From positions 3,286,001-3,350,000 of the forward strand of contig JANTQA010000026.1 of assembly GCA_027625915.1 (NCBI GenBank): a DNA stretch of 64,000 nt, read 5' to 3'. This document shows, in pieces, positions 1 to 11,781 of this stretch. The notes under the pieces are model-generated. The model had not been told where the DNA came from and searched no databases. It saw only the letters and a program-made list of their open reading frames with translations. The position numbers were made by a program, and so were the translations under genes. This DNA comes from Anaeramoeba flamelloides. Its lineage: Eukaryota; Metamonada; Anaeramoebidae. How positions within the stretch are numbered: position 1 is the stretch's first letter; each line of letters starts with the position of its first letter.

Positions 1-1583
1 AGTTTTTTTTTTTTTTTCTTTTTGATATAATTCTTGCATTTTACCAAAAAATTGATTTATTCAACACATTGAAAAATATTTGTATTTGTTGAGAAGGATA
101 GATTTTAATGAAAAAATCCAGACAATTTAAGAATTTTGCCCAGAAAAATGATTTTTTGTTTATAGATAAAATTTGATTTGTTTTCATAATTTTTTTTCAA
201 AAGTTATTTTTGGGAATTGAGTAATTTTATCCTCAAAATTCAAAATAAGTTTTTATCTGGCAAAAATCATTTAAATTGTTATAGGGATCAGTGTAAATAA
301 GAACAAATAATTAGTTAAAAACTTTTTTTAATATTTTTTTTTTTCATTTTTTGAAAACCAGAAAGTAACTTTTTTCAAACAATGAACAATTAAAAAATTT
401 AATTTATTATATCAAAATTTAATTGACAATATATAATAAACCGTTAATTAAATTTAGAGTTATTTAATCACCGAAACCCTAATTAATTTTCTTTTAATGG
501 GATTTAAATTGAAAAACAAGTAAATAAATTAATATTAAAATAAAAAAATTTTCTTTCAAAATCAAAAATTTCCAACATAAAATTTAAAATATGTTTTCCC
601 ACCTTCAAGAATTAACTTAATTGTTAATAAAAATAGTATGTTACCCTGTTTAGGTTTTATTTTGGAAAAATGCAAATTTTGGATTAAATAAATAGACATA
701 AATAAATAAAATTGTTTCGATTGAGTTTAACTCAATTCCAAAGAGTGACTGATACGCAAATTACAAAACAAAAAATTTTCTAAGATCTTGAACAAGATTA
801 TATTTTATTTTGATAAAAAGATAGTACCTTAAATTTATTAATTCCCTAAAAAGAGTTTTGATTCAAGATCTTTCAATACAAGTATGTGTTTCTAACTCTT
901 GTTGTTTGTCTTTTATCAAATTAAATCTCTTTCTTTTTGGTAAATAGTATATTTTTTGAAATTTAACTTCTTGAAATATAAAAGAATTTCTTAAATATTA
1001 TTGAAAATACACAATTCTGGAATATTTGAAATATAACAGACAATTGTGTGACTTATGCTGTTGTTCACAACAAGAATATCACAATCCATACAAATATTTT
1101 CATGGCTTTTTGTACCCTTCAGACTGATAGTCTACAAGAATTCATCACTGGTATTCTTTCAGATTTTTTCACAAATTTCAAAAACTTGATACAAACTTTT
1201 GTAAGCCAAAAAAAGGATAAAATATAATAATTAACAAAAGATTAAATTTTAAATTTAATTGAAATTTTTGAAAGTTGTCTAAAAGAAAAATATTTGTTAA
1301 CTTTCGAAAATCTAAAACTCTTTTTATGAAACCAAAAAGTGGAAGGTTGCTGAAATTACATTTTTTAAAAAGCTTGACTTGTAAAAACATTAAAAATGAA
1401 AGTTTATGAATTTTGATCTTGTAATTCCTTTCAAAATGTTGAACAATTTCAAAACAACAAAATGTTGCCAAGTAAAAAAAGTGAATACAATTTTTCTGTT
1501 ATTCTTCTCAGGTTACAGATGATTTTTTTTTATTTTTTTTCTTTTATCCAAAATTATTCACTTCTGAGAGCAATTCTTCTAAA
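1..1583. other. gene-free A+T-rich stretch upstream of eS4
   Basis: No coding region is supportable here. The only long open frame, on the minus strand at 1178-1471, is low-complexity and F/K/L-rich and resembles no family I know. A short segment near 1085-1172 is a diverged inverted copy of one near 36310-36400 and is listed separately. The rest is A/T homopolymer tracts and short degenerate repeats. Confidence 0.6.
1085..1172 (+). repeat. dispersed repeat, copy 1
   Basis: The stretch around GGCTTTTTGTACCCTTCAG followed by ACTGATAGTCTA recurs in reverse complement near 36310-36400, where the shared core is CTTCAGACTGACAGTCTA. The match covers roughly 90 bases with scattered differences. It is probably the remnant of an element end; no terminal inverted repeat pair could be closed around either copy. 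Confidence 0.45.
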
Positions 1584-2832
1584 ATGACTAGAGGACCAAG
1601 AAAACATTTAAAAAGATTAAACACTCCAAAAAATTGGATGTTAGACAAACTAGGTGGTACATGGGTAAGTTTAAAACGATCTTTTTTTTAAATAATTTAT
1701 TTCCTTTTTCTTTTTTTAATTTTTAACTTTTGTATCAAATTAAATCTAATAAATTAATCCAATCTTAAAAACCTACAAAGGCACCAAGACCATCAACTGG
1801 TCCACACAAATTAAGAGAATGTCTCCCATTGACACTTTTACTCCGAAACAAATTAAAATATGCCTTAACAGGAAAGGAAGTAACTCTGATCCTCATGCAA
1901 AGAGTTGTTAAAGTTGACGGTAAAGTCCGAACTGACAACACCTATCCAACTGGTTTTATGGGTATGTAACTTTCTATTTTTCTTTTGATTTTTACTTTTT
2001 CTTTTATCTTTTTCTTTTATCCCATAAAAAAAAAAATTTTTTTTTATTGCTTTTTTAATTTTTGTTTTTTCTTTTTTTCCTTTTTTTGATTTGCTTTTTT
2101 TTTTTTCTTTTTTTATTCCTTTCTTTTAATTGAATGTTTCTCTTTTGTGTTTTTGCTCATTTTAAAAAATTCCCCACTAACAAACCCACAAACAATCGCA
2201 AAATTTCATTAAAAAAAAAAAAAACAACAAATTTCACACAAACAAACAAAATCACTCAAATTTCCATTCAAAACAAAATGAACCCAAAAGATGTTATTTC
2301 AATCGATCGAACCAATGAAAACTTCAGAATCCTTTATGACGAAAAAGGAAGATTTGTAGCACACAAAATCACTCAAAAGGAATCCAACTTTAAATTATGC
2401 AAAGTCAAAAAATCACAAATTGGAATGAAAAGAATCCCATTTATCGTCACCCATGACGGAAGAACATTCAGGTATCCAGATCCTTTAATTAAGGTCAACG
2501 ACACAATTAAATTTGATATCAAAGAAAACAAAATTGTCGGATTTATCAAATTTGCAGTTGGTAACGTTGTCATGATCACAGGCGGTAGAAATACAGGAAG
2601 AATTGGAATCATCACCAAAAAGGAATTACATGCAGGTTCTTATGACATTATTCATATCAAAGATGAAAAGGGTCATTCCTTTGCTACAAGATTATCAAAT
2701 GTCTTTGTTATTGGAAGAAAAAATAGACCAATGATCTCCCTTCCTAAAAATAGAGGTATTAGACCAGATCCAAATGAAGACAGAAAACAAAGAATTAAAA
2801 AACACGAACAAGCAAAATCTAAAAAGAAATAA
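1584..2832 (+). CDS. RPS4: 40S ribosomal protein eS4 (RPS4)
   Basis: This is a small-subunit ribosomal protein of the eukaryotic eS4 family, a structural rRNA-binding component of the 40S subunit. Three exons are seen: 1584-1664, 1781-1961 and 2291-2832. Introns are 116 and 329 bases, both GT-AG (GTAAGT and GTATGT donors). The joined frame gives 267 residues, against about 263 in animals. The N-terminus [19 protein letters not shown] matches the family start. The middle contains RECLPL, then an S4-type RNA-binding segment with KVDGKVRTD. The C-terminal half has [12 protein letters not shown] and a KOW-like [15 protein letters not shown] stretch, ending in a Lys/Arg-rich tail. An ATG at 2279 lies in intron 2, so the protein does not start there: codon 88 (Asp) is split G|AT across intron 2. 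The gene looks intact. Identification rests on strong match to the remembered family. Confidence 0.97.
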
Positions 2833-2852
2833 ATGGATTCCTTTCATAATAT

Positions 2853-2877
2853 ATATAGATATATATATATATATATA
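2853..2877. repeat. TA-rich microsatellite in eS4 3' flank
   Basis: A short (TA)n-like run lies about 20 bases past the eS4 stop codon. It is probably in the 3' untranslated or intergenic region and has no coding meaning. Confidence 0.7.
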
Positions 2878-3244
2878 AACAAAGATTAAGAAAGAATATT
2901 ATATTTGATTTAATTTTTAGAAAAAGAAAATAATTTTACAAAATAAATTAAAAAATTTCGATTTTTTCTTCTTTAGATAATATCAAATTAAATTTGTGAT
3001 TTTTTTTTGAAAATTATTATAATTTTGAATTGTTTTTAATAATAATAATTTTGAAAAAAAATTTTGAAAAAAATGTTTTATTTCATTTTTTTGAGAATAC
3101 TTGAAATTAGCTTCAAAAACCATAATTTTCAAAAAAATGTTTGGGTTAAAGGTAATTAGATACTCTATTTTTTAATAAAAATTATTTATCACAAAATTAA
3201 ATTATTTATCGATAAAATAAATTTTATATGAGTAAAATAGAATT
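2878..3244. other. intergenic, nothing recognised
   Basis: A/T-rich sequence between the eS4 3' end and the first inverted-repeat element. I see no coding frame, RNA gene or clear repeat. Confidence 0.5.
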
Positions 3245-3956
3245 AAACTCTTTTTCAAATAAAAGGGCACAGAAATTTTCAAGAATTATTCATAATTGAA
3301 TCAAATTAATTGTAGTATCATTCTAAAATATAAGAAACTCTTTAAAACATAAAAAAAAAACACTCAACTGAATATTTAAAACTCATTAGAACAAAACAAG
3401 AAAAATTAAAAGTAAAATATTTTAAAAATTGCTGTGCCCTTTTATTTGAAATGAGGAATCTCGTTTTGTAAATTGCTGTGAAGAAAAAGAATTATCAAAT
3501 CAATAGCAACCGTTGAACGGGGTGAATTTGATAAAATTTCTTTACATTTTATTGATAAGTCTTTATACGTTGAACTTTTGTTCTTTAAAGTCTCATTTTC
3601 AATATAAAGCCACAATTCATCTGGGTTCTTTGTTGATTTTTTTTTCTCTCTTTATTTTTCTCTTTTCTTTTGTTCCATACATCAATCCAATAATGGTCTT
3701 TGTTAATTCCTATATCTAGCTCATTTGAAATCAAACTTAAACTGTTTTTATTGATACACTGTCAGATTATTTCCAAATTATTTTCTTCTTATCATTTTTT
3801 TTTTTCATTTTCCAACTGTTCAAAATTCTAAAATAAAAAAAATGAAAAAATGAATAATTAAAATGATAATCATTAATAAGTAATTCTCTTATTAACAATC
3901 AAATTCGATAGCATTGATGATTTGATGTGTGTACCCCTTTTGTTTGAAGAGGAGTT
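3245..3956. mobile_element. 715-bp TIR element, copy 1
   Basis: The ends form inverted repeats of about 25 bases: AACTCTTTTTCAAATAAAAG followed by GGCACAG at the left, and its diverged complement (GTACCCCTTTTGTTTGAAGA) at the right. The entire element recurs in reverse complement at 10407-11125 with the same internal order. Another copy of the end repeat, facing inward, occurs at about 3433-3462 (GTGCCCTTTTATTTGAAATG), so the first 215 bases could fold as a small MITE of their own. No transposase motif was recognised. The open frame at 3513-3719 is not conserved as protein between the two copies. TIR style and size suggest a non-autonomous DNA transposon, perhaps of the Tc1/mariner superfamily, by analogy with the element at 12780-13841, whose ends also contain a GGGCAC-like block. 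Confidence 0.75.
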
Positions 3957-3960
3957 CAGT

Positions 3961-4361
3961 TACTCCTGTTCCAAGGCTACCGTGAAATTTTCTTAATATA
4001 AAAATTTGATGTTGGTTTAGCCTTTTAAATTTAAGAATATAAGAATAAGAAAGCTTATATTGAAAATATTTTTTCTATTAATGAGTTGATATGAAAAATA
4101 TTCTTCAATTTGATCGAAGGAAAAATTCATTTTTTAGAGGAAATTTTATGTTGCTTCTTAATGAATTTTTGTTGTTTAGGGTCATTTTGGGTACTCAAAA
4201 TTTATTTTTTGAAAGTCAGATAAAATTCTTGAATATTGACTTGTTTAGGAAAATTTTTTCAATATAAGCCATCTTATTCTTATATTCTTAGATTTAAAAA
4301 TCTATACCAACATCAAAATTTGATATTGATAAAATTTCACGGTAGCTTTGGATTGACTGTA
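3961..4361. mobile_element. 401-bp fold-back/MITE with CTACCGTGAAAT ends
   Basis: The left end TACTCCTGTTCCAAGGCTAC (continuing CGTGAAAT) is matched by an inverted right end ATTTCACGGTAGCTTTGG, followed by ATTGACTGTA. The inner arms continue for about 60 more bases as an imperfect inverted repeat, including the AAGAATATAAGAATAAGA / TCTTATTCTTATATTCTT pairing. TA dinucleotides border both sides, consistent with a TA target duplication. A relative with the same ends but an unrelated interior lies at 19043-19567. No coding capacity. The left end abuts the 715-bp element copy 1, so one probably inserted beside or into the other. Confidence 0.75.
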
Positions 4362-5813
4362 TAATTATAACATCAAAAAGATGTGTACTAATAATTAATT
4401 CATATAAATTTGAAAAAAAAAAATTGTTATTTTTCAAAGTTCTCCTTTGAAAACAAGGAAGAAAAATATTATTTCATTGTGAATTTTCTTTAATTGAAAA
4501 ATTTTTATTTAAAAACACAAATTTGAGTACATTTATGAACTAAGCAAGAATATAATTTTGGTTTTAGATAGCTAAAATTATTTTTGAATATTTATAAAAT
4601 TGTTGTTTTTCTGAAAGAATTTAAAGGGAAAAAATGTTTTTCAAGTAACTTTCAAACAGATTTTTGGATATTTCATTTTTTTATAATTATAAATTTTGAA
4701 ACTTATTTCTTTCGTATGATTTGGGGATTGTTATAAAAAGAAATGCTTGTGAATGACAAAAAAAATTTACAAAATCAAATTACTCTAAAAAAGTCAGCGT
4801 TATTGATTTTACTTTTCATAAGAATGGATTAAAAATATGTTACTTTTCATTCTTGTTATTATTCTTTTCAATAATAAAGTTTAAAAATAATCTCAAAAAT
4901 ATATTCTTTCATTAAATTCTTTCTTTATAGTTATCATAAAAAATAGAAAGAGAATAGATTATCCATTAACTTTTCCAAAAAGTGCTCGGTGAAAGCAGGA
5001 TCAGAAAATTCAAGTGGAAAATTTTCATATTTTCTAATATAAAATGGGAAATAAATGTATATGGTAAAGAATTGCTTTTTGTTCTCATCTCAAATTATTT
5101 TATTCTTCTTGTTCAAAATATTAGGTAAATTGTATAGAAATTTAATTCGGTTTTAAAAGAAAAGTCAAAAAAAACCTTCTTAACCAAATATGAATAACGA
5201 AACACGAAACTTGATAGGATAGTAAGATATACAAAATTAAACCTGGTCAAAAAGTTTGTAAAAGTCAAAATTAAAATTGAAAAAAAATCTTATCGTATCA
5301 AGCTTGTTGAAAGTTGCATTACATAACAAAACCAAAAATCAAAGTAAAAAATTTCAAGATCTTTACAGAACGTATTCCAATAAGTTCTTAATAAGAAAGA
5401 ATTTAAACATAATTCTATCAAAAGGTGAAATACAAATCTCAATTTTGTCTAACTTGATTTTTTTATTTCTAAATTAGTCAATCTAACCACTTTGAGATTA
5501 TAAAAATATTAAATTAGTTAAAAAAAGGTGTATTAAAAAAGATAAACTTTGAAATTATCATAAATTCAAAGATTTTACGTTTGGAATAAAATTGATTATC
5601 AAAGAAGAGTTTTATAAGAATAAAAAATTGTTTTTATATTTGACAAAATACCATTTTTTTAAACCAAATATTGTTACAAAAAAAAAAAAGAATGGTAATC
5701 CTAATTTTTTTTTTTTTGAAAAAACTGATAAAATTTAATTTAAATTAGATTTTAAGTATTGGATCTTTTAAAAATTAATTAAACAAAAATATGGATTTAA
5801 AATTAAAAATTTG

Positions 5814-5819
<6 letters not shown>
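4362..5819. other. intergenic, nothing recognised
   Basis: About 1.4 kb of A/T-rich sequence. The open frame at 5277-5477 is short, Lys/Asn/Leu-rich and unlike any family I know, so I do not call a gene. No inverted-repeat pair was closed here. Confidence 0.5.

Positions 5820-5879
<60 letters not shown>
5820..5879. repeat. (AT)n microsatellite
   Basis: An uninterrupted alternating AT run of about 58 bases, the longest dinucleotide tract in the window. It ends directly at the left terminus of the 590-bp MITE. Tract length is likely to vary between copies of the locus. Confidence 0.95.
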
Positions 5880-5881
<2 letters not shown>

Positions 5882-6468
5882 CTATTTCCAAGAATGTGGG
5901 GCAAATTTATTTTAAAATATATTTATTAAAACCATTCTTCAAAAAAGGATTTAAATATATAAAATCATTAACAACCATTTATAGATTCTTGATAATAATT
6001 CAATTTGTTTGTTAGTATTGTATTGCAGAAATAAGATATATTAAAATTTATGATCTCGATTTTATAGGATATTTTTTTATTGTGAAAATTGGTGTTTATT
6101 ATTTTCTTTTTGATCGAAAAAAATATTTTCATAACTTGTATAATCTCAACAAAATTTACAAATATAATTAAAAACATATAAATGCATTTTATTGTTTAAA
6201 AAATCATTTGTTCCCTTTCCATATTTCCATTTTTTTATTGAAATTGGTCGTACATTGCTTTAACCAAAAAAAGTGCTATTTTTTTTTTTTTCATTTTTTG
6301 GGAATATTTCAACTAACATGCTTTGAATTAAATACATAAGTGGTTGATTCAATCGATATAAATATTAAACTTGATTTGGTATAGTTGATTAATGATTACC
6401 TCCACTAAAAAAGATTATTTTTTAGGAAATGTAAAAAAAAATGCCACACTTTTTTGGAAATACCTTAT
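5879..6468 (+). mobile_element. 590-bp MITE, copy 1
   Basis: Left end GCTATTTCCAAGAATGTGGG pairs with right end TGCCACACTTTTTTGGAAAT as terminal inverted repeats of about 22 bases. The interior recurs in the same orientation at 27673-28260 and inverted at 44127-44730, with collinear landmarks (TTTTCATAACTTGT, TTTTTTATTGAAATTG, TGATTCAATCG). It carries no long open frame and no transposase motif. The family is therefore non-autonomous; the copies are clearly diverged and so not recent. Confidence 0.85.
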
Positions 6469-8528
6469 ATATTTATATGGATAACCATTTCACAAAAACA
6501 AAAAAAAGATAAACATAGCGAATTCAAAAAGTTAAAACATGAATACTTTGAATAGAAAAAATTGTAATTTTTTTGTTATTTTTATAATCACAAAAGTTTC
6601 AAGTATTAAAGGATCACTATCATATGACAACAAGGGAAAAATTTAAAATATTTTATTGGTGATATTCTATAATTACAAATATTGTAAAAGTTAACATTCA
6701 AAAAAGTCTAATCTCCAGAGAAACCCCAAAAGTAAAATTTTTTTTCAATGAGATCAATTTTTTTTTCGATTTTTTCTGAAAAAATTAATTATTAAATTCA
6801 TTTTATTTCTTCCATTTTAAAAAACTGAATACCTTCTAATGTTTTGAATAATTATAGTATTTCAGGTCCTTTCGTTTTTTTTAAAAAAAAAAAAAAAAAA
6901 ACATTATAAATCTCTTATAATCAAAAAACAGAGCACCGAAACTTTTTTAAAATTTTTAACTTGAAATTTCAAATACTGACTCTTCATCCAATTCCAAATT
7001 AATAGATTTTTTATCTTTTTTTCACAATAAACAAAAAAATGTTTCAGTTTAATATCTTTTAATTGTTTTCTTTAATAGTTTATTGATCAACAATTCCCAT
7101 TCAATTTTTAAAATTCATAGGGCCAATATTATTTTTGGTAAGGTTAACGGAAATTAGAAAAAATAAAAAAATACCAAAATTGTAACAAAAGATATAACCA
7201 ATAATTGTACCTGAAAATAATTTTTTGTACCTTATTTTGAGATTTGGGGTATTTATCCAAAAGCCAAATGTCTTTTATAAACACTATATAATCTTGAATT
7301 AAAACTAACATACACAAATCCTGGTGTCTGTTGTGTTGACCGTATACGCTTAAAGTATTTGAAGAAAAGATAAATTAATACTCTACTAACCAACAGGCCA
7401 TGAAAAAGATTTAATAACTCCAATGAATTATTGAGTTTTAGAATACTATCAATACATTTTAGAAAAATTTTACTTTTATATTCATAAAACCTACATTAAT
7501 AATTTCATGTTTATAAAGAAATTTGACCAAATTAACCCTTAATTAAAGATTACAGATACGAAATGATTTCAATTATTTTTGACACTTTTTTACTTTCCTT
7601 CTGTTAAAAAATAAAGTTGAAGAACTTATGGGACAGACCTAGATTTTTTTTTGGTAATCCCTTAATAATGAACCAATTTTAATAAAATTTTATATTTGAT
7701 TTTGTTTATCCTGAATACCTCTAGAATTGCTAAGAATAAAAAATAACAGGACTCTATAAGTTCTTCAAAATTATAATTAAAGGGGTTTTGTAGTAAAAAT
7801 AATCCCATTAGCCAATCTCAAAAAACATCCGTTATTTTGTATTCTGAGATATCTTAAATAACTCTTTTTTATATATGAAGCCAATTTCATATCAAGTAGA
7901 AATCATTTTGAGTATTTTTATTTAACTAAAATTTGATTTATTAATGGATTTATTTGTCAAATTTAAAACTTTTTTAAAAATCAGAAGTAATTGATGACAA
8001 ATACAAAAATTCAAAAGAAACTAAATTTTCAAAGATAAGAAATCAAAAGAATATCCAAAACTCATTATTAACAACAACTATAACAGTAAATCTCTTTAAG
8101 TGTAGATTAAGTTTTGGATTTTTTCAAAGATGAGAGGTATTATTAGTGAAGGAAGAAATATTAAAAATTTGTAATGAGAGAATACCTTTGTTTGGGCTTA
8201 AAAAAGTTCCCTAATAAACTGATCAACTCACTAAAGACAAGAAAGCCACGCAAACATTCGTTTCTTAACAAAAATAACAAATTTTTTCCCAATAGAGGAA
8301 AATTGAATCTAAAATTTTAATTTCGGACGATTCATTCATTTTTTTTCCTTTTTCTTCATTTACGATCTTTAGCTCAAAAAATCAACACGAGTCATTTTTC
8401 AATTTGTTTCCAAACTTCAAAAACAAAACCTGACATTCAACCAAAAATAAACGAATTCTTGCAGTACTTCTCTCGACATTACAAGATTCTCAAGAAGAAA
8501 AAATTCAAAAACTTTAGAACAAAACAAA
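6469..8528. other. intergenic with one small fold-back
   Basis: About 2 kb between the 590-bp MITE and the longin/roadblock-like gene. It contains a 160-bp fold-back at 7614-7771 (separate entry) and A/T homopolymers. No coding region was recognised. The stretch just before 8529 is the presumed promoter, but I see no defined motif. Confidence 0.5.
7614..7771. repeat. small fold-back (about 158 bp)
   Basis: GTTGAAGAACTTATGGGACA at the left is matched in inverted orientation by CTATAAGTTCTTCAAAA at the right, giving imperfect arms of about 25 bases around a non-repetitive loop. This is the size and form of a MITE remnant. No second copy was found in the window. Confidence 0.5.
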
Positions 8529-9970
8529 ATGTTGCATAGCATTTTAATTTTTACTGATGGTGGAAATAAATTATTTCATAAAGATTTTATTAGTCAATTA
8601 GAAAACCCAAGAATGATTTCAAACCTTCTTAGAACAATTGTAGGGTTTTCGAAGCAATCAACTGGAATGGTTGCAAGTTATATTGAAATGAAAAGACGTA
8701 ATCTTTCTTTTTGTTTTTCTTCTTAAATTAAACAAGTATTCCTTGTCCTTATTCCTTATTACTTATTACTTACACCATCCCCCTTTTCAATTTTTTGAAT
8801 AATAACCAACACAGTTTCTGTTACGATTGTTACTGATCCTGATCTTCAAATTAATTGTGCATTATTTTATGATAAAGAGGATGTAAAAATATCTTTTCAA
8901 TTCTTTCTTTTTTTTTTTTTTTTTATAATTTTTACTGTTTCAACAAATTTTTTGTTCTACATTCACAAGAAATAAGACAACCTTTTACTGGAAAACAATC
9001 TTAAAGTTGTTGTATTTCAGTGTTTTTTGCTCTTTCAAAATTAACAATGAAGTTTTTTTTACAACAATAAAATAAAACAAAAAAAATTTCAAAACAAAAA
9101 GGGACCAGAGTTTGGTAACATAATTGGACACTTAATTTTAGAAAGTTTCAAAGCAGAATTCCATGAAGACAATTTCACGTCAATCATCCAGGGAAAATAT
9201 AATAGCTTTTATTCCAAAATACCTGAAGTTGTTCGGAGATCTGTTCACCCTATCCTGACAAAATGTACTTTCTCTTATTTTTTTTGGAATTTATCTTTTT
9301 TCTCTGATTGGTTGTTCTATTTTTTGAAATTTGTCGATTTATTTATTTTTTTTTATTACATTTTTCTTCTCGTTGATGTTTTGGGATGCGTTTTGATAAT
9401 AATAATAATAATAAAGTGGAAAGGAGAAGGGGTATTGAAACAGTGTTATTAATTGAAAAAACCACAATTGCATTTGACAATAAAAGCAAAAAAATTGATC
9501 AATTGGGGGTTGCTGCGAATATTTCAGCTCTCGACATCTCAGGTTCAGACTTAAGTAATAATACCCTTTTACAGTTTTCTTTCTGATCTGTTTACTTATT
9601 CACCTTTTTGTCCTTACTGTTGTTTGGTTATGTGAATATTCCTTAAATTGGTGGTCATTTAAATTCCTTTATCAACTATTTTCCATTCTTTATTTTTTGA
9701 AATAATTACTAACTAAACAAAAAAATAATACAAAAATTTCAAAATTAAGTGGGATATAAGGCAGACACCCTTAATTTTGTCACCATTAATGGCAAAAATA
9801 CCATTATAAATATTTCCAAAATCGATAATGCTGTTTTGGTTGTCTGTAGTGACAAAGCATATATTTCCAGAGAGCTTACAAAAGCCATTGAAGAAGCAAT
9901 CGGGATGTTAAAAAAAATTTACTCAATTTTGTCCAATTTGGATAGCAGTGGGAAAACTATTAAAGATTAA
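8529..9970 (+). CDS. longin/roadblock-like two-domain protein
   Basis: Five exons, 8529-8697, 8815-8882, 9102-9264, 9417-9554 and 9750-9970, join in frame to 252 residues; all introns are GT-AG (117, 219, 152 and 195 bases). The N-terminal half starts MLHSILIFTDGGNKLF and continues with VSVTIVTDPDLQINCALFY. This alternation of hydrophobic strands followed by a helix resembles a longin-type fold. The C-terminal half (from about residue 135) contains GIETVLLIEKTTIAF, an alanine-rich helix QLGVAANISALDIS, then ADTLNFVTINGKNTIINI and a final helix. That order is what is seen in Roadblock/LC7 domains such as LAMTOR2. Both folds are used in scaffolds for small GTPases on membranes, so a role in GTPase regulation or endolysosomal traffic is an inference. 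The assignment to fold families is by pattern only; no named orthologue is claimed. Start chosen at the first ATG of the conserved frame. Confidence 0.75.
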
Positions 9971-10136
9971 GCAAATTTGCATTATTTCTAATTTTTTTTT
10001 TTCCAAAAATTAAAATTTATATTGAAACACGGTTTTTATTATTATTTTATTTTAATTTTTCTTTTGATTTTTTTATATTCAGATCATAAATTCCGATAAT
10101 TGTGATTTATTAAATTTAATGAAAGGTGATAAATAA

Positions 10137-10300
10137 AAAGGCTTATTTAATTACCTATTTTTAATTTTTTTGAAGGGTGAGTAAAACCATGGCAATAATG
10201 TTGGTGATGATGATGATAAATCACTCCGATTCTATGATTAAAAAAAAAAAATGGATAAAATGGAATATTAATTAAAAATAGGTAATCAGTTAATCTTTAA
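10137..10300. repeat. hairpin-forming inverted repeat downstream of longin-like gene
   Basis: TTAATTACCTATTTTTAATT near 10148 is matched inverted by ATTAATTAAAAATAGGTAAT near 10268. The arms are about 25 bases with a loop of about 100 bases that includes a GATGATGATGATAA run. It lies 170 bases past the preceding stop codon. It could be a MITE remnant or a 3' structure; I cannot tell which. Confidence 0.5.
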
Positions 10301-10406
10301 GTAAAAAAAAAAAGGGGGGGGCTAATTTGGTGAATTGAACTTTCGAATATTTTCTAATTCTAAATTTTGAAAAGATATTTCCAAAAAGGTGGAGTATTTT
10401 TTGATC

Positions 10407-11125
10407 TAAACTCTTTTTCTCAAACAAAATGGGCACACCTCCCAAATCATCAATACTATTGAATTTAATCGTTAATAAGATAATTACTTATTGGTGATAA
10501 CCATCTTAATTATTCATTTTTTTCATTTTTTGTTTTTTTGTTTATGGATATTGAACAGTTGGAAAATGAAAAAAAAAGATAAGAAGAAAACAATTTGGAA
10601 ATAATCTACCAGTATAATAATTGAAGCGGTTTAAATTTGATTTCGAATGATCTAGATGTAGGAATTAACAAAGACCAGATTGGATTGATGTATGGAACAA
10701 AGGAAAAGAGAAAAGAAAGAAAAAAACAATTCGAACAAAAAACCCAGATGAATTGCGGCTTTATCTTTAAAATGGGGCTTTAAAGATCAAAGGTTTGACT
10801 AGTGAAAAGAATTATCAATAAAAAGTAGAGAACTTTTCCCCAATTCACCTTATTCAAAGTTTTTATTGATTTTACAATTTTTTTTTCTTTATAATTTACA
10901 AAACGAGATTTCTCATTTCAAATAAAATGCTACATCAATTTTTATAATATTTAATTTTCATTTTTATTGTTTTGTTTTATTGGAGTTTAAATATTCGGTT
11001 GAGTGCTTTTTTTTTTTTTTTTCAAAGGGTTTCTTATATTTTAGAGTGATACTAGAATTAATTTGATTCAATTCTCAACAATTCTTGGAAAATTTATGTA
11101 ACCTTTTATTTGAAAAGGTGTTTAT
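10407..11125. mobile_element. 715-bp TIR element, copy 2 (inverted to copy 1)
   Basis: Begins AAACTCTTTTTCTCAAACAA and runs as a full-length reverse-complement relative of 3245-3956. Shared landmarks are TTATCATTTTTT, the CCAACTGTTCAA segment and CATACATCAATCCAAT. The end near 11100-11125 is more decayed (ACCTTTTATTTGAAAAGG). As in copy 1, an inward-facing copy of the end lies about 200 bases from that terminus, near 10915-10935. Neither copy has an intact long frame, so both look like non-autonomous passengers. Confidence 0.75.
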
Positions 11126-11474
11126 TTCAAATAATATTCTCTGTTTAAAAAATATTTCCTATTTACTAAATTGGTAAATTAAAATTAGGAAGAATTTTAA
11201 TACTAAATAAGTGTACACTGCGAATATTTAACAATAATTTGGTCCAATTATCTACAGAATTGATGGAAAATAATAATTTTTTTTTTTTAATCTAAACCCC
11301 AATCAAAAATTTTTAACACACCAAAATTCAATTTTTGAAAAAAAAATCTTATTTAATCAATTCTAGAAGAAAGGCCAAATAAAAAACATACACTAATTGA
11401 AATTTTAACAATTGTTTCTAAATGAAAATAATCACAAAACAAAAAAATAAATAATTATAAATATTACTAAATAA

Positions 11475-11685
11475 TAGGTCTTTGTTAAAAATTTTGGAGA
11501 AGAGCAAAACAAAATTGAATTGGCAAATTTGTTTAAATTCTATTAGGAATGTGATCGACCAAATAGTTCGATATTATCAACTAATTTTATCTGGAAACTT
11601 CCATTTTGAACAACTTGGCTTTAACAAAATATCAATTGTTGAAAAAACATTTGATTTAATGGAACAACAAGACAAGGAAAATTTT
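11475..11685 (+). pseudogene. possible RRM fragment (PABP-like), broken
   Basis: Directly after an AG at about 11476-11477 the frame reads VFVKNFGEEQNKIELANLF. This looks like the first strand (RNP2-type VFVKNF) and first helix of an RNA-recognition motif, closest in memory to the third RRM of poly(A)-binding proteins. That frame stops after 22 codons. An overlapping frame (open at 11482-11781) continues with FHFEQLGFNKISIVEKTFDL, which could be the RNP1/second-helix part after a frame slip. No flanking exons with other RRMs were found, so a gene fragment or retrocopy is more likely than a working gene. Chance resemblance remains possible. Confidence 0.35.
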
Positions 11686-11781
11686 TTCAAAAAAAAATCT
11701 CTAAATTTTGTATTTTTGAAATACATATATAAAATAAACATTATTATACATAATAATTTAAAAAAAATTTTACAACTTTAA

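Noticed and set aside
2134-2290. Longer N-terminus of the eS4 exon 3 frame, starting in T-rich sequence
   Set aside because: This part is intron 2. Exon 2 joins at 2291 to restore the conserved MDVISID sequence.
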